Below are positions 33,434 through 44,399 of a stretch of DNA of 64,000 bases, piece after piece. A model generated the notes under the pieces. It had not been told where the DNA came from, did not search any database, and saw nothing but the letters and a program-made list of their open reading frames with translations. The first letter of the stretch is position 1; each line of letters begins with the position of its first letter. The position numbers were made by a program, and so were the translations under genes. The DNA is from Smittia aterrima (Eukaryota > Arthropoda > Insecta > Diptera > Chironomidae), in NCBI GenBank assembly GCA_033063855.1, contig CP093829.1, forward strand, positions 3,544,243-3,608,242, in the 5' to 3' direction.

Positions 33434-34919
33434 AATTATGTAAAATGTTTTTTCAAAAACTTTCTGAAATAAATTTTTCGCTTCATAATTAGAGAAAACT
33501 GGATTTTTTACTTTTGAAATTAATTTTACGAAAGTTAAACAAATTTTATCTTTAGATTCTGATTCAAGGACGGGAGTCACTTAACAGAGCAGTTGATCAA
33601 ACAGTCTATTAGAAAAAGAAGCATCAGCGCGGAACTGAAGACTTCATACTCGTACCGAACGAAGAGACGGTGGCAAGATAAACAGCAAGCGCCAGACCAA
33701 AAGCATTTTCATTCAAAAAAAATTATGATGAGAGATGAAAAACGGTTGGGAAACGGAAAAGCTTCAATTAAAATTCAATTTCAAAGAGATTTCAGTTGAT
33801 GAAACATATTTTGACGATGTCTCAGCTGCTTGTTCACTGAATCGTCCTAAGTTGGTTTGAAGTCGAGCGATAAATCTAATTATCCGTCATAACTCGAGCA
33901 CCTCATTCCATGCTCACTCTCAAGGAATTTACACGACTAATACTTTAATTGCTTCAGAGACATTCCTGTCAATTCTCTTGAGCTGTGGACTCAATTTTCA
34001 ATAGCACACAAAAGGAAATAACTCAAAATTGCATAATTGGATCAAGCCCGACAATATTATTCACGTCTCAATTATATTTCTTTCTTCTTTCTTTCTGAAA
34101 ATTACATTTGAGCGATCTGAAAAGTGTGACTTCAAGAATGGAACGAAATCATTCTTAACCGTTAGCTTAGAAACCTAGTTTCGCGATGAAGAGAATTCGG
34201 GAAGTCTCCCGATGGAATCTCGTCTCACGCGAGTTGTGATCAAATAAATCACGTAATCATAATCATAGTCGATCAAGATTCTATCCCAGATTCATGAGCA
34301 ATTTGAACTTAGTGTGGGAACTGCTGGCATGCATGACCCGTCGAATCAACAAAACAAAGAAATTTTTCAATTTTGGGCAAAGTTGAAGTTTATTTAGAAG
34401 CGATTTGTCGGAGGCCAATGATGCGCGTTCTATTTTCGCCGTCATCACCACCAAATTATCCATCAGATGATGTTCTGTTGTTATGCTTTGCTCCGTTAGA
34501 AGTTCTTTCGAGAATTAACCGTTTCGTTCTGTTTTATTTTTTTTTTGTAATCTTCATTGTGATCATTGGCACGGTGACGATTATTTATCTTATCTCACTA
34601 TTTTCCTCCTCTAATGGCGACAATATCTGTTATTATGAGTGTTGTGTACTTTTTTATTCATCGCAATTTGCATCTACTGTGTTATCTTGAGCGATTTGCA
34701 TAAGAAATTTTTCGCAATGTTGAACATTTCGCGAAGGTTTCAATTAGCCGAATAAATTTATTCTAATAATGCAATTAACTGTTCTCGCGTTCCATCACAG
34801 AAGACCCCAAATGGAGATTTATTTACTTTCTTCGACTTGAGACCCGTTACGATCATTCACGACTGAGAACTTCAGTTATTGGGGAAATTGCGAACATTGA
34901 GTTCTCACATTTGATTTAA
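33434..34919. repeat. F-box 3' spacer, class I
   Basis: A 1.5 kb spacer containing a 3' UTR and a degenerate segment that recurs after copies 1, 2, 4, 5, 6 and 8. Near 33560-34070 it has short protein-like remnants with stops, of unknown source. After about 34070 the sequence continues differently in different copies: this type, a LINE tail (after copies 4 and 8), or Rpt4 sequence (50.74 and 61.28 kb). Small frames here show no family resemblance. Confidence 0.65.
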
Positions 34920-35563
34920 TTTAATTACCTGCCCTACCTACTCATATTGCACATCAAATGAAGCGCTTGATTGTGTTCTACAACTCTGGTAAAAAATATG
35001 TTACAGTTTAATCAACACCAAAGTTTTATTGATGAAAGAATCAAGCACAAATGATTTTTTTTAAAGAAAATCCGACTTTGAAGACCACTTGCGCAAAGTT
35101 GAAAATATATTTTCATTATTTTCGACTTGTTTTCCAATCATGAAACTATCAAATAATAAATTATCAAAAGTTTAGCGAATTTGAATTAAGAGTTTTTAAT
35201 TAAATCAATTTTGATCAATGCGTCATTTTTTTTAAGAAGCAGTTTTTCAAAATTCGCAACCATGGTTGCAACCATGGTTCTCCGTGGTTGCAAATACAGG
35301 CAACCACGGAGAAGACGCGGAGAACCACGACCTCCGACGAACTCTAAAATAAATTAACATTGTTTTATTTTTGAATGCGCTAGTTGTGATTCGAAAATCA
35401 GGATTGTCTTATTAGAATTCGAGTGAAAAAATAATAAAAGGAAAACTTTGTTAGCATTCGAATTATTTCGCTTTCAACATTCGAAAAGGTAAGAGTCGCT
35501 CTCTTGAAGTTTCCAAAATTTTCAAATATTTTCAATTTTATTTGTTTTTAGATAAATATTAAA

Positions 35564-36958
35564 ATGAACCAAAGCTCAACATCAGCCGCAAATAGTAAAG
35601 CGTCATCGAAACGAAATATTTCCACAGCGTTTCCGATCGATGAGAGCAAGCCAGCGAAGGAAACAAAAATAGAAATTTCAAATGAAGAAGCTGAGAAAAA
35701 ACTGATCGAATTGTCGGAAGTGACGAAGAATAACTTGGATACTTTGGAATATTTCTCACGATTTATCGGCATTCCTGAGATGATCTTTAAAGATTTCAAC
35801 GGCCAAGAGTTGTTAGATCTTTCTGAAGTCTCCCCAAGTTGGTACAATTTCATCGGTTCTTCGAAAGTTCTAATGAAAAACATTAAAATTGTTTTTCCTG
35901 AGAATCGTGAGTTCTTTCCGGAAGATTACGAGTTACTAGTGAATAGCTCGAGACGATATCAGAACATTCAAGTCGGACAAGACTTCGATTCAGATGATGA
36001 TAATGACTATCTATATATGAAAGAACGAGAAGAAATGAACGAAAGAGTGTCAAAAGTCAAAATATTCATTTCGCCGTTGCAACTTGATTTTATTCATAAG
36101 AGCAGTCACGAGTGGAAAAATGTTTCTCTCAATGATAAATATTTTAGCAGAAAACAAAGTTTAGATATTTGGAACATATTCTCATCAATCGAATCATCAG
36201 TTGAAAGTCTCTCTGTCATCAGCAGAGATAGATTTCCATTCGATAGTTCATTTTTAGAGTTTGAACCTTTAAAAGTTTTGGAATTTCCAAAATTAAAACA
36301 ATTGAAATTGCGTCTTTTCCGTGGTTCAATCATGAACAAAGTTTACGGGAGATTTTTGGCAAATTCTGTTGCAATCGAAGAACTTGAGATTGATTATTGT
36401 GATGAACTTTTTTACACTCAAATTTTTAGACAAATTCTCGAAAACTCCAACGACCTAAAAATTCTTAAACTCAAATCTAGACACATTCATTCCATGTTCA
36501 GAGAAGAACAATGGAAACGAGTACAATTTAAGCTGAATAGTTTGACAGTTCATTATAAAACAGGCTTGGCACTCGATCTTCCGGGTTTCCTCAAACTCCA
36601 AAGAAATCATCTCGAACATTTGAAGTTAGAAGAATGCCACCACAAAGATACTTTCGACGAGATAATGAAATTACCAAAACTCAAGACTCTTAGCCTTCGA
36701 ACTCAGAGTTGGAGAAAATTTGAAGTTGCAAATAAAATATCAACTTCAATTACTAAATTGAGATTAACGGACAGGGTCAAACCTCTAAGACTTAAAACTT
36801 TCTTGGAGTTAATGCCGAATGTGAAAAGACTTGACCTTTTCGTAATCAACGAAGAAATAATTGAAATATTGTTATCAATGAACAGAAAGTTTGAAGATAT
36901 AAGAGTTCGCTATATGGAAGAACCAGTAAGGTCGATTGATTGTCTTTTAATTAAATGA
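35564..36958 (+). CDS. F-box/LRR protein, array copy 2 (same protein as copy 1)
   Basis: 464 aa, predicted protein identical to copy 1 along its whole length, with the same 5' module and 3' spacer, inside the second 3.52 kb tandem unit. Two identical genes would double dosage; alternatively the unit is duplicated only in the assembly. Confidence 0.84.
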   Translation: MNQSSTSAANSKASSKRNISTAFPIDESKPAKETKIEISNEEAEKKLIELSEVTKNNLDTLEYFSRFIGIPEMIFKDFNGQELLDLSEVSPSWYNFIGSSKVLMKNIKIVFPENREFFPEDYELLVNSSRRYQNIQVGQDFDSDDDNDYLYMKEREEMNERVSKVKIFISPLQLDFIHKSSHEWKNVSLNDKYFSRKQSLDIWNIFSSIESSVESLSVISRDRFPFDSSFLEFEPLKVLEFPKLKQLKLRLFRGSIMNKVYGRFLANSVAIEELEIDYCDELFYTQIFRQILENSNDLKILKLKSRHIHSMFREEQWKRVQFKLNSLTVHYKTGLALDLPGFLKLQRNHLEHLKLEECHHKDTFDEIMKLPKLKTLSLRTQSWRKFEVANKISTSITKLRLTDRVKPLRLKTFLELMPNVKRLDLFVINEEIIEILLSMNRKFEDIRVRYMEEPVRSIDCLLIK

Positions 36959-38442
36959 AATTATGTAAAATGTTTTTTCAAAAACTTTCTGAAATAAATT
37001 TTTCGCTTCATAATTAGAGAAAACTGGATTTTTTACTTTTGAAATTAATTTTACGAAAGTTAAACAAATTTTATCTTTAGATTCTGATTCAAGGACGGGA
37101 GTCACTTAACAGAGCAGTTGATCAAACAGTCTATTAGAAAAAGAAGCATCAGCGCGGAACTGAAGACTTCATACTCGTACCGAACGAAGAGACGGTGGCA
37201 AGATAAACAGCAAGCGCCAGACCAAAAGCATTTTCATTCAAAAAAAATTATGATGAGAGATGAAAAACGGTTGGGAAACGGAAAAGCTTCAATTAAAATT
37301 CAATTTCAAAGAGATTTCAGTTGATGAAACATATTTTGACGATGTCTCAGCTGCTTGTTCACTGAATCGTCCTAAGTTGGTTTGAAGTCGAGCGATAAAT
37401 CTAATTATCCGTCATAACTCGAGCACCTCATTCCATGCTCACTCTCAAGGAATTTACACGACTAATACTTTAATTGCTTCAGAGACATTCCTGTCAATTC
37501 TCTTGAGCTGTGGACTCAATTTTCAATAGCACACAAAAGGAAATAACTCAAAATTGCATAATTGGATCAAGCCCGACAATATTATTCACGTCTCAATTAT
37601 ATTTCTTTCTTCTTTCTTTCTGAAAATTACATTTGAGCGATCTGAAAAGTGTGACTTCAAGAATGGAACGAAATCATTCTTAACCGTTAGCTTAGAAACC
37701 TAGTTTCGCGATGAAGAGAATTCGGGAAGTCTCCCGATGGAATCTCGTCTCACGCGAGTTGTGATCAAATAAATCACGTAATCATAATCATAGTCGATCA
37801 AGATTCTATCCCAGATTCATGAGCAATTTGAACTTAGTGTGGGAACTGCTGGCATGCATGACCCGTCGAATCAACAAAACAAAGAAATTTTTCAATTTTG
37901 GGCAAAGTTGAAGTTTATTTAGAAGCGATTTGTCGGAGGCCAATGATGCGCGTTCTATTTTCGCCGTCATCACCACCAAATTATCCATCAGATGATGTTC
38001 TGTTGTTATGCTTTGCTCCGTTAGAAGTTCTTTCGAGAATTAACCGTTTCGTTCTGTTTTATTTTTTTTGTAATCTTCATTGTGATCATTGGCACGGTGA
38101 CGATTATTTATCTTATCTCACTATTTTCCTCCTCTAATGGCGACAATATCTGTTATTATGAGTGTTGTGTACTTTTTTATTCATCGCAATTTGCATCTAC
38201 TGTGTTATCTTGAGCGATTTGCATAAGAAATTTTTCGCAATGTTGAACATTTCGCGAAGGTTTCAATTAGCCGAATAAATTTATTCTAATAATGCAATTA
38301 ACTGTTCTCGCGTTCCATCACAGAAGACCCCAAATGGAGATTTATTTACTTTCTTCGACTTGAGACCCGTTACGATCATTCACGACTGAGAACTTCAGTT
38401 ATTGGGGAAATTGCGAACATTGAGTTCTCACATTTGATTTAA
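36959..38442. repeat. F-box 3' spacer, class I, second copy
   Basis: Near-identical to 33434-34919, differing by a shorter T run at about 38060. No gene recognised. Confidence 0.65.
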
Positions 38443-39153
38443 TTTAATTACCTGCCCTACCTACTCATATTGCACATCAAATGAAGCGCTTGATTGTGTT
38501 CTACAACTCTTCCGCGGTTCATGAAGCTTTTAATTAAATTTTTGTCTTTCGATAATTAGCAAACGTGATGAACACAACTTTGTCTTTGAGTTTGTTTCGG
38601 GGTTTTTTAAGAGTTCGATTGTTCGATTGTTCGATGTTTTTTAATTCTTTTAAAGAAAATCCGACTTTGAAGACCACTTGCGCAAAGTTGAAAATATATT
38701 TTCATTAATTTCGACTTGTTTTCCAATCATGAAACTATCAAATAATAAATTATCAAAAGTTTAGCGAATTTGAATTAAGAGTTTTTAATTAAATCAATTT
38801 TGATCAATGCGTCATTTTTTTTAAGAAGCAGTTTTTCAAAATTCGCAACCATGGTTGCAACCATGGTTCTCCGTGGTTGCAAATACAGGCAACCACGGAG
38901 AAGACGCGGAGAACCACGACCTCCGACGAACTCTAAAATAAATTAACATTGTTTTATTTTTGAATGCGTTAGTTGTGATTCGAAAATCAGGATTGTCTTA
39001 TTAGAATTCGAGTGAAAAAGTAAATAAAAGGAAAACTTTGTCAGCATTCGAATTATTTCGCTTTCAACATTCGAAAAGGTAAGAGTCGCTCTCTTGAAGT
39101 TTCCAAAATTTTCAAATATTTTCAATTTTATTTGTTTTTAGATAAATATTAAA

Positions 39154-40548
39154 ATGAACCAAAGCTCAACATCAGCCGCAAATAGTAAAGCGTCATCGAA
39201 ACGAAATATTTCCACAGCGTTTCCGATCGATGAGAGCAAGCCAGCGAAGGAAACAAAAATAGAAATTTCAAATGAAGAAGCTGAGGAAAAACTGATCGAA
39301 TTATCGGAAGTGACGAAGAATAACTTGGATACTTTGGAATATTTCTCACGATTTATCGGCATTCCTGAGATGATCTTTAAAGATTTCAACGGCCAAGAGT
39401 TGTTAGATCTTTCTGAAGTCTCCCCAAGTTGGTACAATTTCATCGGTTCTTCGAAAGTTCTAATGAAAAACATTAAAATTGTTTTTCCTGAGAATCGTGA
39501 GTTCTTTCCGGAAGATTACGAGTTACTAGTGAATAGCTCGAGACGATATCAGAACATTCAAGTCGGACAAGACTTCGATTCAGATGATGATAATGACTAT
39601 CTATATATGAAAGAACGAGAAGAAATGAACGAAAGAGTGTCAAAAGTCAAAATATTCATTTCGCCGTTGCAACTTGATTTTATTCATAAGAGCAGTCACG
39701 AGTGGAAAAATGTTTCTCTCAATGATAAATATTTTAGCAGAAAACAAAGTTTAGATATTTGGAACATATTCTCATCAATCGAATCATCAGTTGAAAGTCT
39801 CTCTGTCATCAGCAGAGATAGATTTCCATTCGATGGTTCATTTTTAGAGTTTGAACCTTTAAAAGTTTTGGAATTTCCAAAATTAAAACAATTGAAATTG
39901 CGCCTGTTCAATCGTTCAATCATGAACAAAGTTTACGGGAGATTTTTGGTAAATTCTGTTGCAATCGAAGAACTTGAGATTGATTATTGTGATGAACTCT
40001 TTCAAGACGGACTTTTCAGACAAATCCTCGAAAACTCCAATAACCTAAAAACTCTTAAACTCAAATCTAGACACATTCATTTCTTGTTCAGAGAAAAACA
40101 ATGGAAGCGAGTACAATTTAAGCTGAAGAGTTTGACAGTTCATCGTAAATCAGGCTTGGAACTCGGTTCCGATCTTCCGGGTTTCCTCAAACTCCAAAGA
40201 AATCATCTCGAACATTTGAAGTTAGAAGAATGCCACTCCAAAGATACTTTCGACGAGATAATGAAATTACCAAAACTCAAGACTCTTAGCCTTCGAACTC
40301 AGAGTTGGAGAAAATTTGAAGTTGCAAATAAAATATCCACTTCAATTACTGAATTGAGATTAACGGACAGGGTCGAACCTCTAAAACTTAAAACTTTCTT
40401 GGAGTTAATGCCGAATGTGAAAAGACTTGACCCTTTCGTAATCGACGAGGAAACGATTGAAATGCTGTTATCAATGAACAGAAAGTTTGAGGATATAAGA
40501 GTTCGCTGCGAGGAAGAACCATTGAAATTATCTAAATTGCTCCAATAA
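39154..40548 (+). CDS. F-box/LRR protein, array copy 3 (mosaic)
   Basis: 464 aa. The first 230 or so codons are almost the same as copies 1 and 2, with few substitutions. From about 39900 the LRR region switches abruptly to a different lineage (LRLFNRSIMNKV, ELFQDGLFRQIL, HRKSGLELGSDL). The C-terminus PLKLSKLLQ resembles copy 7 (PLKLSKLFQ), and its 3' flank is class II with the Dis3 fragment, again like copy 7. The pattern suggests gene conversion or unequal crossover inside the coding region. Confidence 0.84.
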   Translation: MNQSSTSAANSKASSKRNISTAFPIDESKPAKETKIEISNEEAEEKLIELSEVTKNNLDTLEYFSRFIGIPEMIFKDFNGQELLDLSEVSPSWYNFIGSSKVLMKNIKIVFPENREFFPEDYELLVNSSRRYQNIQVGQDFDSDDDNDYLYMKEREEMNERVSKVKIFISPLQLDFIHKSSHEWKNVSLNDKYFSRKQSLDIWNIFSSIESSVESLSVISRDRFPFDGSFLEFEPLKVLEFPKLKQLKLRLFNRSIMNKVYGRFLVNSVAIEELEIDYCDELFQDGLFRQILENSNNLKTLKLKSRHIHFLFREKQWKRVQFKLKSLTVHRKSGLELGSDLPGFLKLQRNHLEHLKLEECHSKDTFDEIMKLPKLKTLSLRTQSWRKFEVANKISTSITELRLTDRVEPLKLKTFLELMPNVKRLDPFVIDEETIEMLLSMNRKFEDIRVRCEEEPLKLSKLLQ

Positions 40549-41276
40549 AAAGTTTCTGAAATAAATTTTCGCCTCATAAGCATAGATTGGAATTTTTACA
40601 AAAATAATTTAAATCGGCTTCATTCTTTTATTTTCAGTTTCCAGCAAATCTATTTTCATATTTTTGACATCGGAATTTTTCCTGAAGATCATTCATTAGT
40701 AATGAAAAACTTGTTGCTTGATACGAACATGATTCTCGATCAAATTGATGAGTTTAAAGAAGACACAATCGTGGATATAATGATTATATTATAATCATCC
40801 TGCAAACAGTTCTTGACGAAATGAGACACAAGAGCGCTGCAATTTACAAGCGATTAAGAGGCATTCTTCAAAATCCAGCTCGAAGGTATTACACTTTTGT
40901 GAATGAACATCACAAGTAAGTTCGTCTAGTTCCCATTATACATAATCCATTGAAATCTTCTTAGACTTAAATAAAATAAAGTTTTAATAAATTGATTAAC
41001 TTTTGTTTGATTCATTGTAGTTTAAGTTAATTGTTGACTTAATTTCATTTTAAACAAAATATCAAACTTGTTTTATTTTTGAAGACGTTAGTTGTGATTC
41101 GAAAATCAGGATTGTCTTATAAGAACTCGAGTGAAAAAGTTAATAAAAGGAAAACTTTGCCAGCATTCGAATTTTTTCGCTTTTAACATTCGAAAAGGTA
41201 AGAGTCGCTCTCTTGAAGTTTCCATAAATATTTTCAAATTTATTTCAATTTTATTTGTTTTTAGATAAATATTAAG
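40549..41276. repeat. F-box 3' spacer, class II
   Basis: Spacer with the Dis3 fragment, about 100 bp of AT-rich sequence and the next F-box promoter module. It is almost the same as 57357-58087 after copy 7. Confidence 0.75.
40666..40916 (+). pseudogene. Dis3/Rrp44 PIN-domain exon fragment
   Basis: Translates, with one frameshift near 40785-40795, to NLLLDTNMILDQIDEF then TVLDEMRHKSAAIYKRLRG and RRYYTFVNEHHK. This matches the N-terminal PIN endonuclease domain of the exosome nuclease Dis3 (Rrp44), including the DTN and E-containing motifs. An acceptor-like ttttcag precedes it and a donor-like AAGTAAG ends it, so it is a genomic exon copy rather than a cDNA. The break is a short inserted ATTATA-type sequence. 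The rest of Dis3 is absent. Confidence 0.82.
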
Positions 41277-42321
41277 ATGAACCAAAGCTCAACATCAGCC
41301 GCAAATAGTAAAGCGTCATCGAAACGAAATATTTCCACAGCGTTTCCGATCGATGAGAGCAAGCCAGCGAAGGAAATTAAAACAGAAATTTCAAATGAAG
41401 AACATGAAGTGATCGGATTATCGAAAGTGACGAAGAATAACTTGGATCCTTTGGAATATTTCTCACGATTTCTCCGCATTCCTGAGATGATCTTTAAACA
41501 TTTCAACGGGCAAGAGTTGTTAGATCTTTCTGAAGTCTGCCCAAGTTGGTACAATTTCATCGCTTCTTCGAAAGTTCTAATGAAAAACCAAGGGGCGAGT
41601 AACATCGAAAAAAACTGTCTATAGAAAAAAAAAAAAAATTCTACTATCGAAAAAAAATTTTCTATGATTTAGTTAACCAACATTTTTTTTTTTGCACTCG
41701 TTCTTCTTGCATGTTTGATCTGAGTTTATGTGAAATCTCTGTCCTTAAAACTTCATCTACCGTCAGTAAAATAATTTATTTTTAAAAACTTGAAGGACGC
41801 GTTGGAAAATTTAACGGTCAGAAGCGTTTTATTGAAGTCAAGTGGAAAGTAATTATCAAGTTATTTTTGCAATCTATCAAATTAAATTGTAAAATGTAAA
41901 TAACGGTGTGGAATTGCTCTTGTCGCCCTATTTCTAATTTTTTGAAAGTTCTAACCTTCTAGTTGAACGAAAAAATTTTGAATACATTGCAGTAGAAAAT
42001 TACATTTGTACCATCCGCCGTTCAAGCATTGATTTACAACGACTTTGCATAGATCCTGACTGTACAGAGGAAGTCATTGAGATGGAGAAATCCTCAATTT
42101 TTGTTTGACACAGATAGAGATAATAAAGCTTACTACAGCATTTAGCGCAAACTAAGTTTTTATTGAAAAAAGATGGAAATCACATAATAAGTAGCAGAAA
42201 AGAATTTGCTCCTATCGAAAAAAATCATAGAATTTTTTTTTTTCGATAGCAGAAATTTTTTTTTCGATAGTAGAAAAGAATTTTTTTTCGATGTTACTCG
42301 CCCCTTGCAATATTTTTCTAG

Positions 42322-43190
42322 GTAAACGGCAACGACGGCGAAAGTATCCAAGAAGATTTCCTGCGGCTACAGCAAAGAGAGCGCAACGCAGGAACTTTAT
42401 TCTTCGATCAAGATTTCGTTCCTAGTAGGGAATTATTATCTGAAGAATATCGGAATCTTTCCGTCGAATGGCTTCGCCCGCGAGATTTCTGCGACAATCC
42501 ACAATTTTTTGTCAATGAATGTAAACGATCTGACATCAGCTTCAACAATTATGCAGGTATTTTCCATTTTCGGTAAGTGCTTGAAGCAGTTGTTCACTTC
42601 GCAATGCTAATTGGAACTCTTTTTTCTTTTTAGTTTTTGGATTTCTGGGAAATGGACCGATGTCGTAGTAGACGACCGATTGCCGACCATAAACAATCAA
42701 TTGATTTACGGAAAAATGGCAGACCAAAACGTGTTTTGGTTTGCCCTGCTAGAAAAGGCATACGCGAAAGTTTTCGGAGGCTACCAAAATATTGATGGAG
42801 GATATTTTTCAACTGCTGCCAAATGCTTAACTGGAAGAAGATCATCAAGCTATTATTTGAAGAACGAAGCGAATCCAAATTTATTCGACTTGATTCAAAA
42901 GCGGATTAGCACCTCACTCATAAGTTGTGCAATTGATGATATTCCACAGAAAAGAGAAGAGGTTACACGTGAAAATTTAATCCGAGGCCACTCTTACACA
43001 GTCACACATACGTGGGTTGCAACTACAAGAACTTCAGAAAAAATTCAGTTGCTACGTTTGAGAAATCCTTGGGGAAGCGTCGAATGGACTGGAGCATGGT
43101 CAGATAACGATGATTTATGGAATCAAATCCCTCTCAAAGATAAGAAAAAAAACGAAGTTGAATTTAAACCCGATGGAGAGTTTATTATAT
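42322..43190 (+). pseudogene. Calpain protease fragment lacking the catalytic Cys segment
   Basis: Exon a (42322-42572) follows a tttttctag acceptor and encodes AGTLFFDQDFVPSREL, then SVEWLRPRDFCDNPQFFVN, then KRSDISFNNYAGIFHF. After an intron with intact GTAAGT and TTTTAG sites, exon b (42634 to about 43190) encodes FWISGKWTDVVVDDRLPT, WFALLEKAYAKVFGGYQ, GHSYTVT and LLRLRNPWGSVEWTGAWS, ending NEVEFKPDGEF at an AT repeat. The His (RGHSYTVT) and Asn (RNPWG) of the calpain triad are present. The block of roughly 50 residues between RSDI and the YAGIFHF motif, which holds the QGxLGDCW catalytic cysteine in all active calpains, is missing. The 3' half of calpain (CBSW/EF-hands) is also missing. 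A retained intron rules out retrocopying. Confidence 0.88.
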
Positions 43191-44345
43191 ATATATTATA
43201 TAATATATATTATATTATATGTATATTATATAATATATTATATTAGCGAATCCAAATTTATTCGACTTGATTCAAAAGCGGATTAGCACCTCACTCATAA
43301 GTTGTGCAATTGATGATATTCCACAGAAAAGAGAAGAGGTTACACGTGAAAATTTAATCCGAGGCCACTCTTACACAGTCACACATACGTGGGTTGCAAC
43401 TACAAGAACTTCAGAAAAAATTCAGTTGCTACGTTTGAGAAATCCTTGGGAAGCGTCGAATGGACTGGAGCATGGTCAGATAACGATGATTTATGGAATC
43501 AAATCCCTCTCAAAGATAAGAAAAAAAACGAAGTTGAATTTAAACCCGATGGAGAGTTTATTATATATATATTATATAATATATATTATATTAAATATAT
43601 ATTATATATATATTATATTAGCGAATCCAAATTTATTCGACTTGATTCAAAAGCGGATTAGCACCTCACTCATAAGTTGTGCAATTGATGATATTCCACA
43701 GAAAAGAGAAGAGGTTACACGTGAAAATTTAATCCGAGGCCACTCTTACACAGTCACACATACGTGGGTTGCAACTACAAGAACTTCAGAAAAAATTCAG
43801 TTGCTACGTTTGAGAAATCCTTGGGGAAGCGTCGAATGGACTGGAGCATGGTCAGATAACGATGATTTATGGAATCAAATCCCTCTCAAAGATAAGAAAA
43901 AAACGAAGTTGAATTTAAACCCGATGGAGAGTTTATTATATATATATTATATAATATATATTATATTAAATATATATTATATATATATTATATTAGCGAA
44001 TCCAAATTTATTCGACTTGATTCAAAAGCGGATTAGCACCTCACTCATAAGTTGTGCAATTGATGATATTCCACAGAAAAGAGAAGAGGTTACACGTGAA
44101 AATTTAATCCGAGGCCACTCTTACACAGTCACACATACGTGGGTTGCAACTACAAGAACTTCAGAAAAAATTCAGTTGCTACGTTTGAGAAATCCTTGGG
44201 GAAGCGTCGAATGGACTGGAGCATGGTCAGATAACGATGATTTATGGAATCAAATCCCTCTCAAAGATAAGAAAAAAAACGAAGTTGAATTTAAACCCGA
44301 TGGAGAGTTTATTATATATATATTATATAATATATATTTAATATA
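42869..44345 (+). repeat. Four tandem copies of a calpain exon fragment with TA-rich linkers
   Basis: Units begin with GCGAATCCAAATTTATTCG at 42869, 43246, 43621 and 43996, a period of 375-377 bp. Each holds about 315 bp of calpain exon (NPNLFDLIQKR to KPDGEF) followed by a TATATAATATAT linker. Units are nearly identical: unit 2 lacks one G in CCTTGGGGAAGC, and unit 3 lacks one A in the A run before CGAAG. The linkers can be read through in some frames, giving artificial long ORFs. Confidence 0.93.
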
Positions 44346-44399
44346 ATCCCGATGGAGAGTTTATTATATATATATTATATAATATATATTTAATATAAT

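Larger units (their letters stand above)
31396..38442. repeat. Two near-identical 3.52 kb tandem units carrying F-box genes
   Basis: Unit 1 (31396-34919) and unit 2 (34920-38442) each contain the right arm of the foldback element, the F-box promoter module, one F-box gene and its 1.5 kb 3' flank. By eye they differ only at a few positions, mainly homopolymer lengths and one substitution in the foldback arm. The first tens of bases of a third unit follow at 38443 before sequence changes near 38508. Confidence 0.93.

Noticed and set aside
33594..33799. 68-codon frame after each class I F-box gene
   Set aside because: It is shortened, shifted or lost in several copies (after copies 4, 6 and 8) and has no domain; probably a decayed fragment.
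31396..38442. Direct 3.5 kb repeats considered as an LTR retrotransposon
   Set aside because: No gag/pol, primer-binding site or polypurine tract; the units contain complete F-box genes with their own introns.
41640..42090. Transposase remnants in the 719 bp core of the composite element
   Set aside because: A short stretch near 42000-42086 can be read as IRRSSIDLQRLCIDPDCTEE, but it is too short and I recognise no transposase motif.
43267..44346. A 359-codon plus-strand frame and the 178/189-codon minus-strand frames across the calpain repeats
   Set aside because: They arise from reading tandem and inverted calpain fragments through TA-rich linkers; there is no start context, the same domain piece repeats, and the catalytic Cys is absent.
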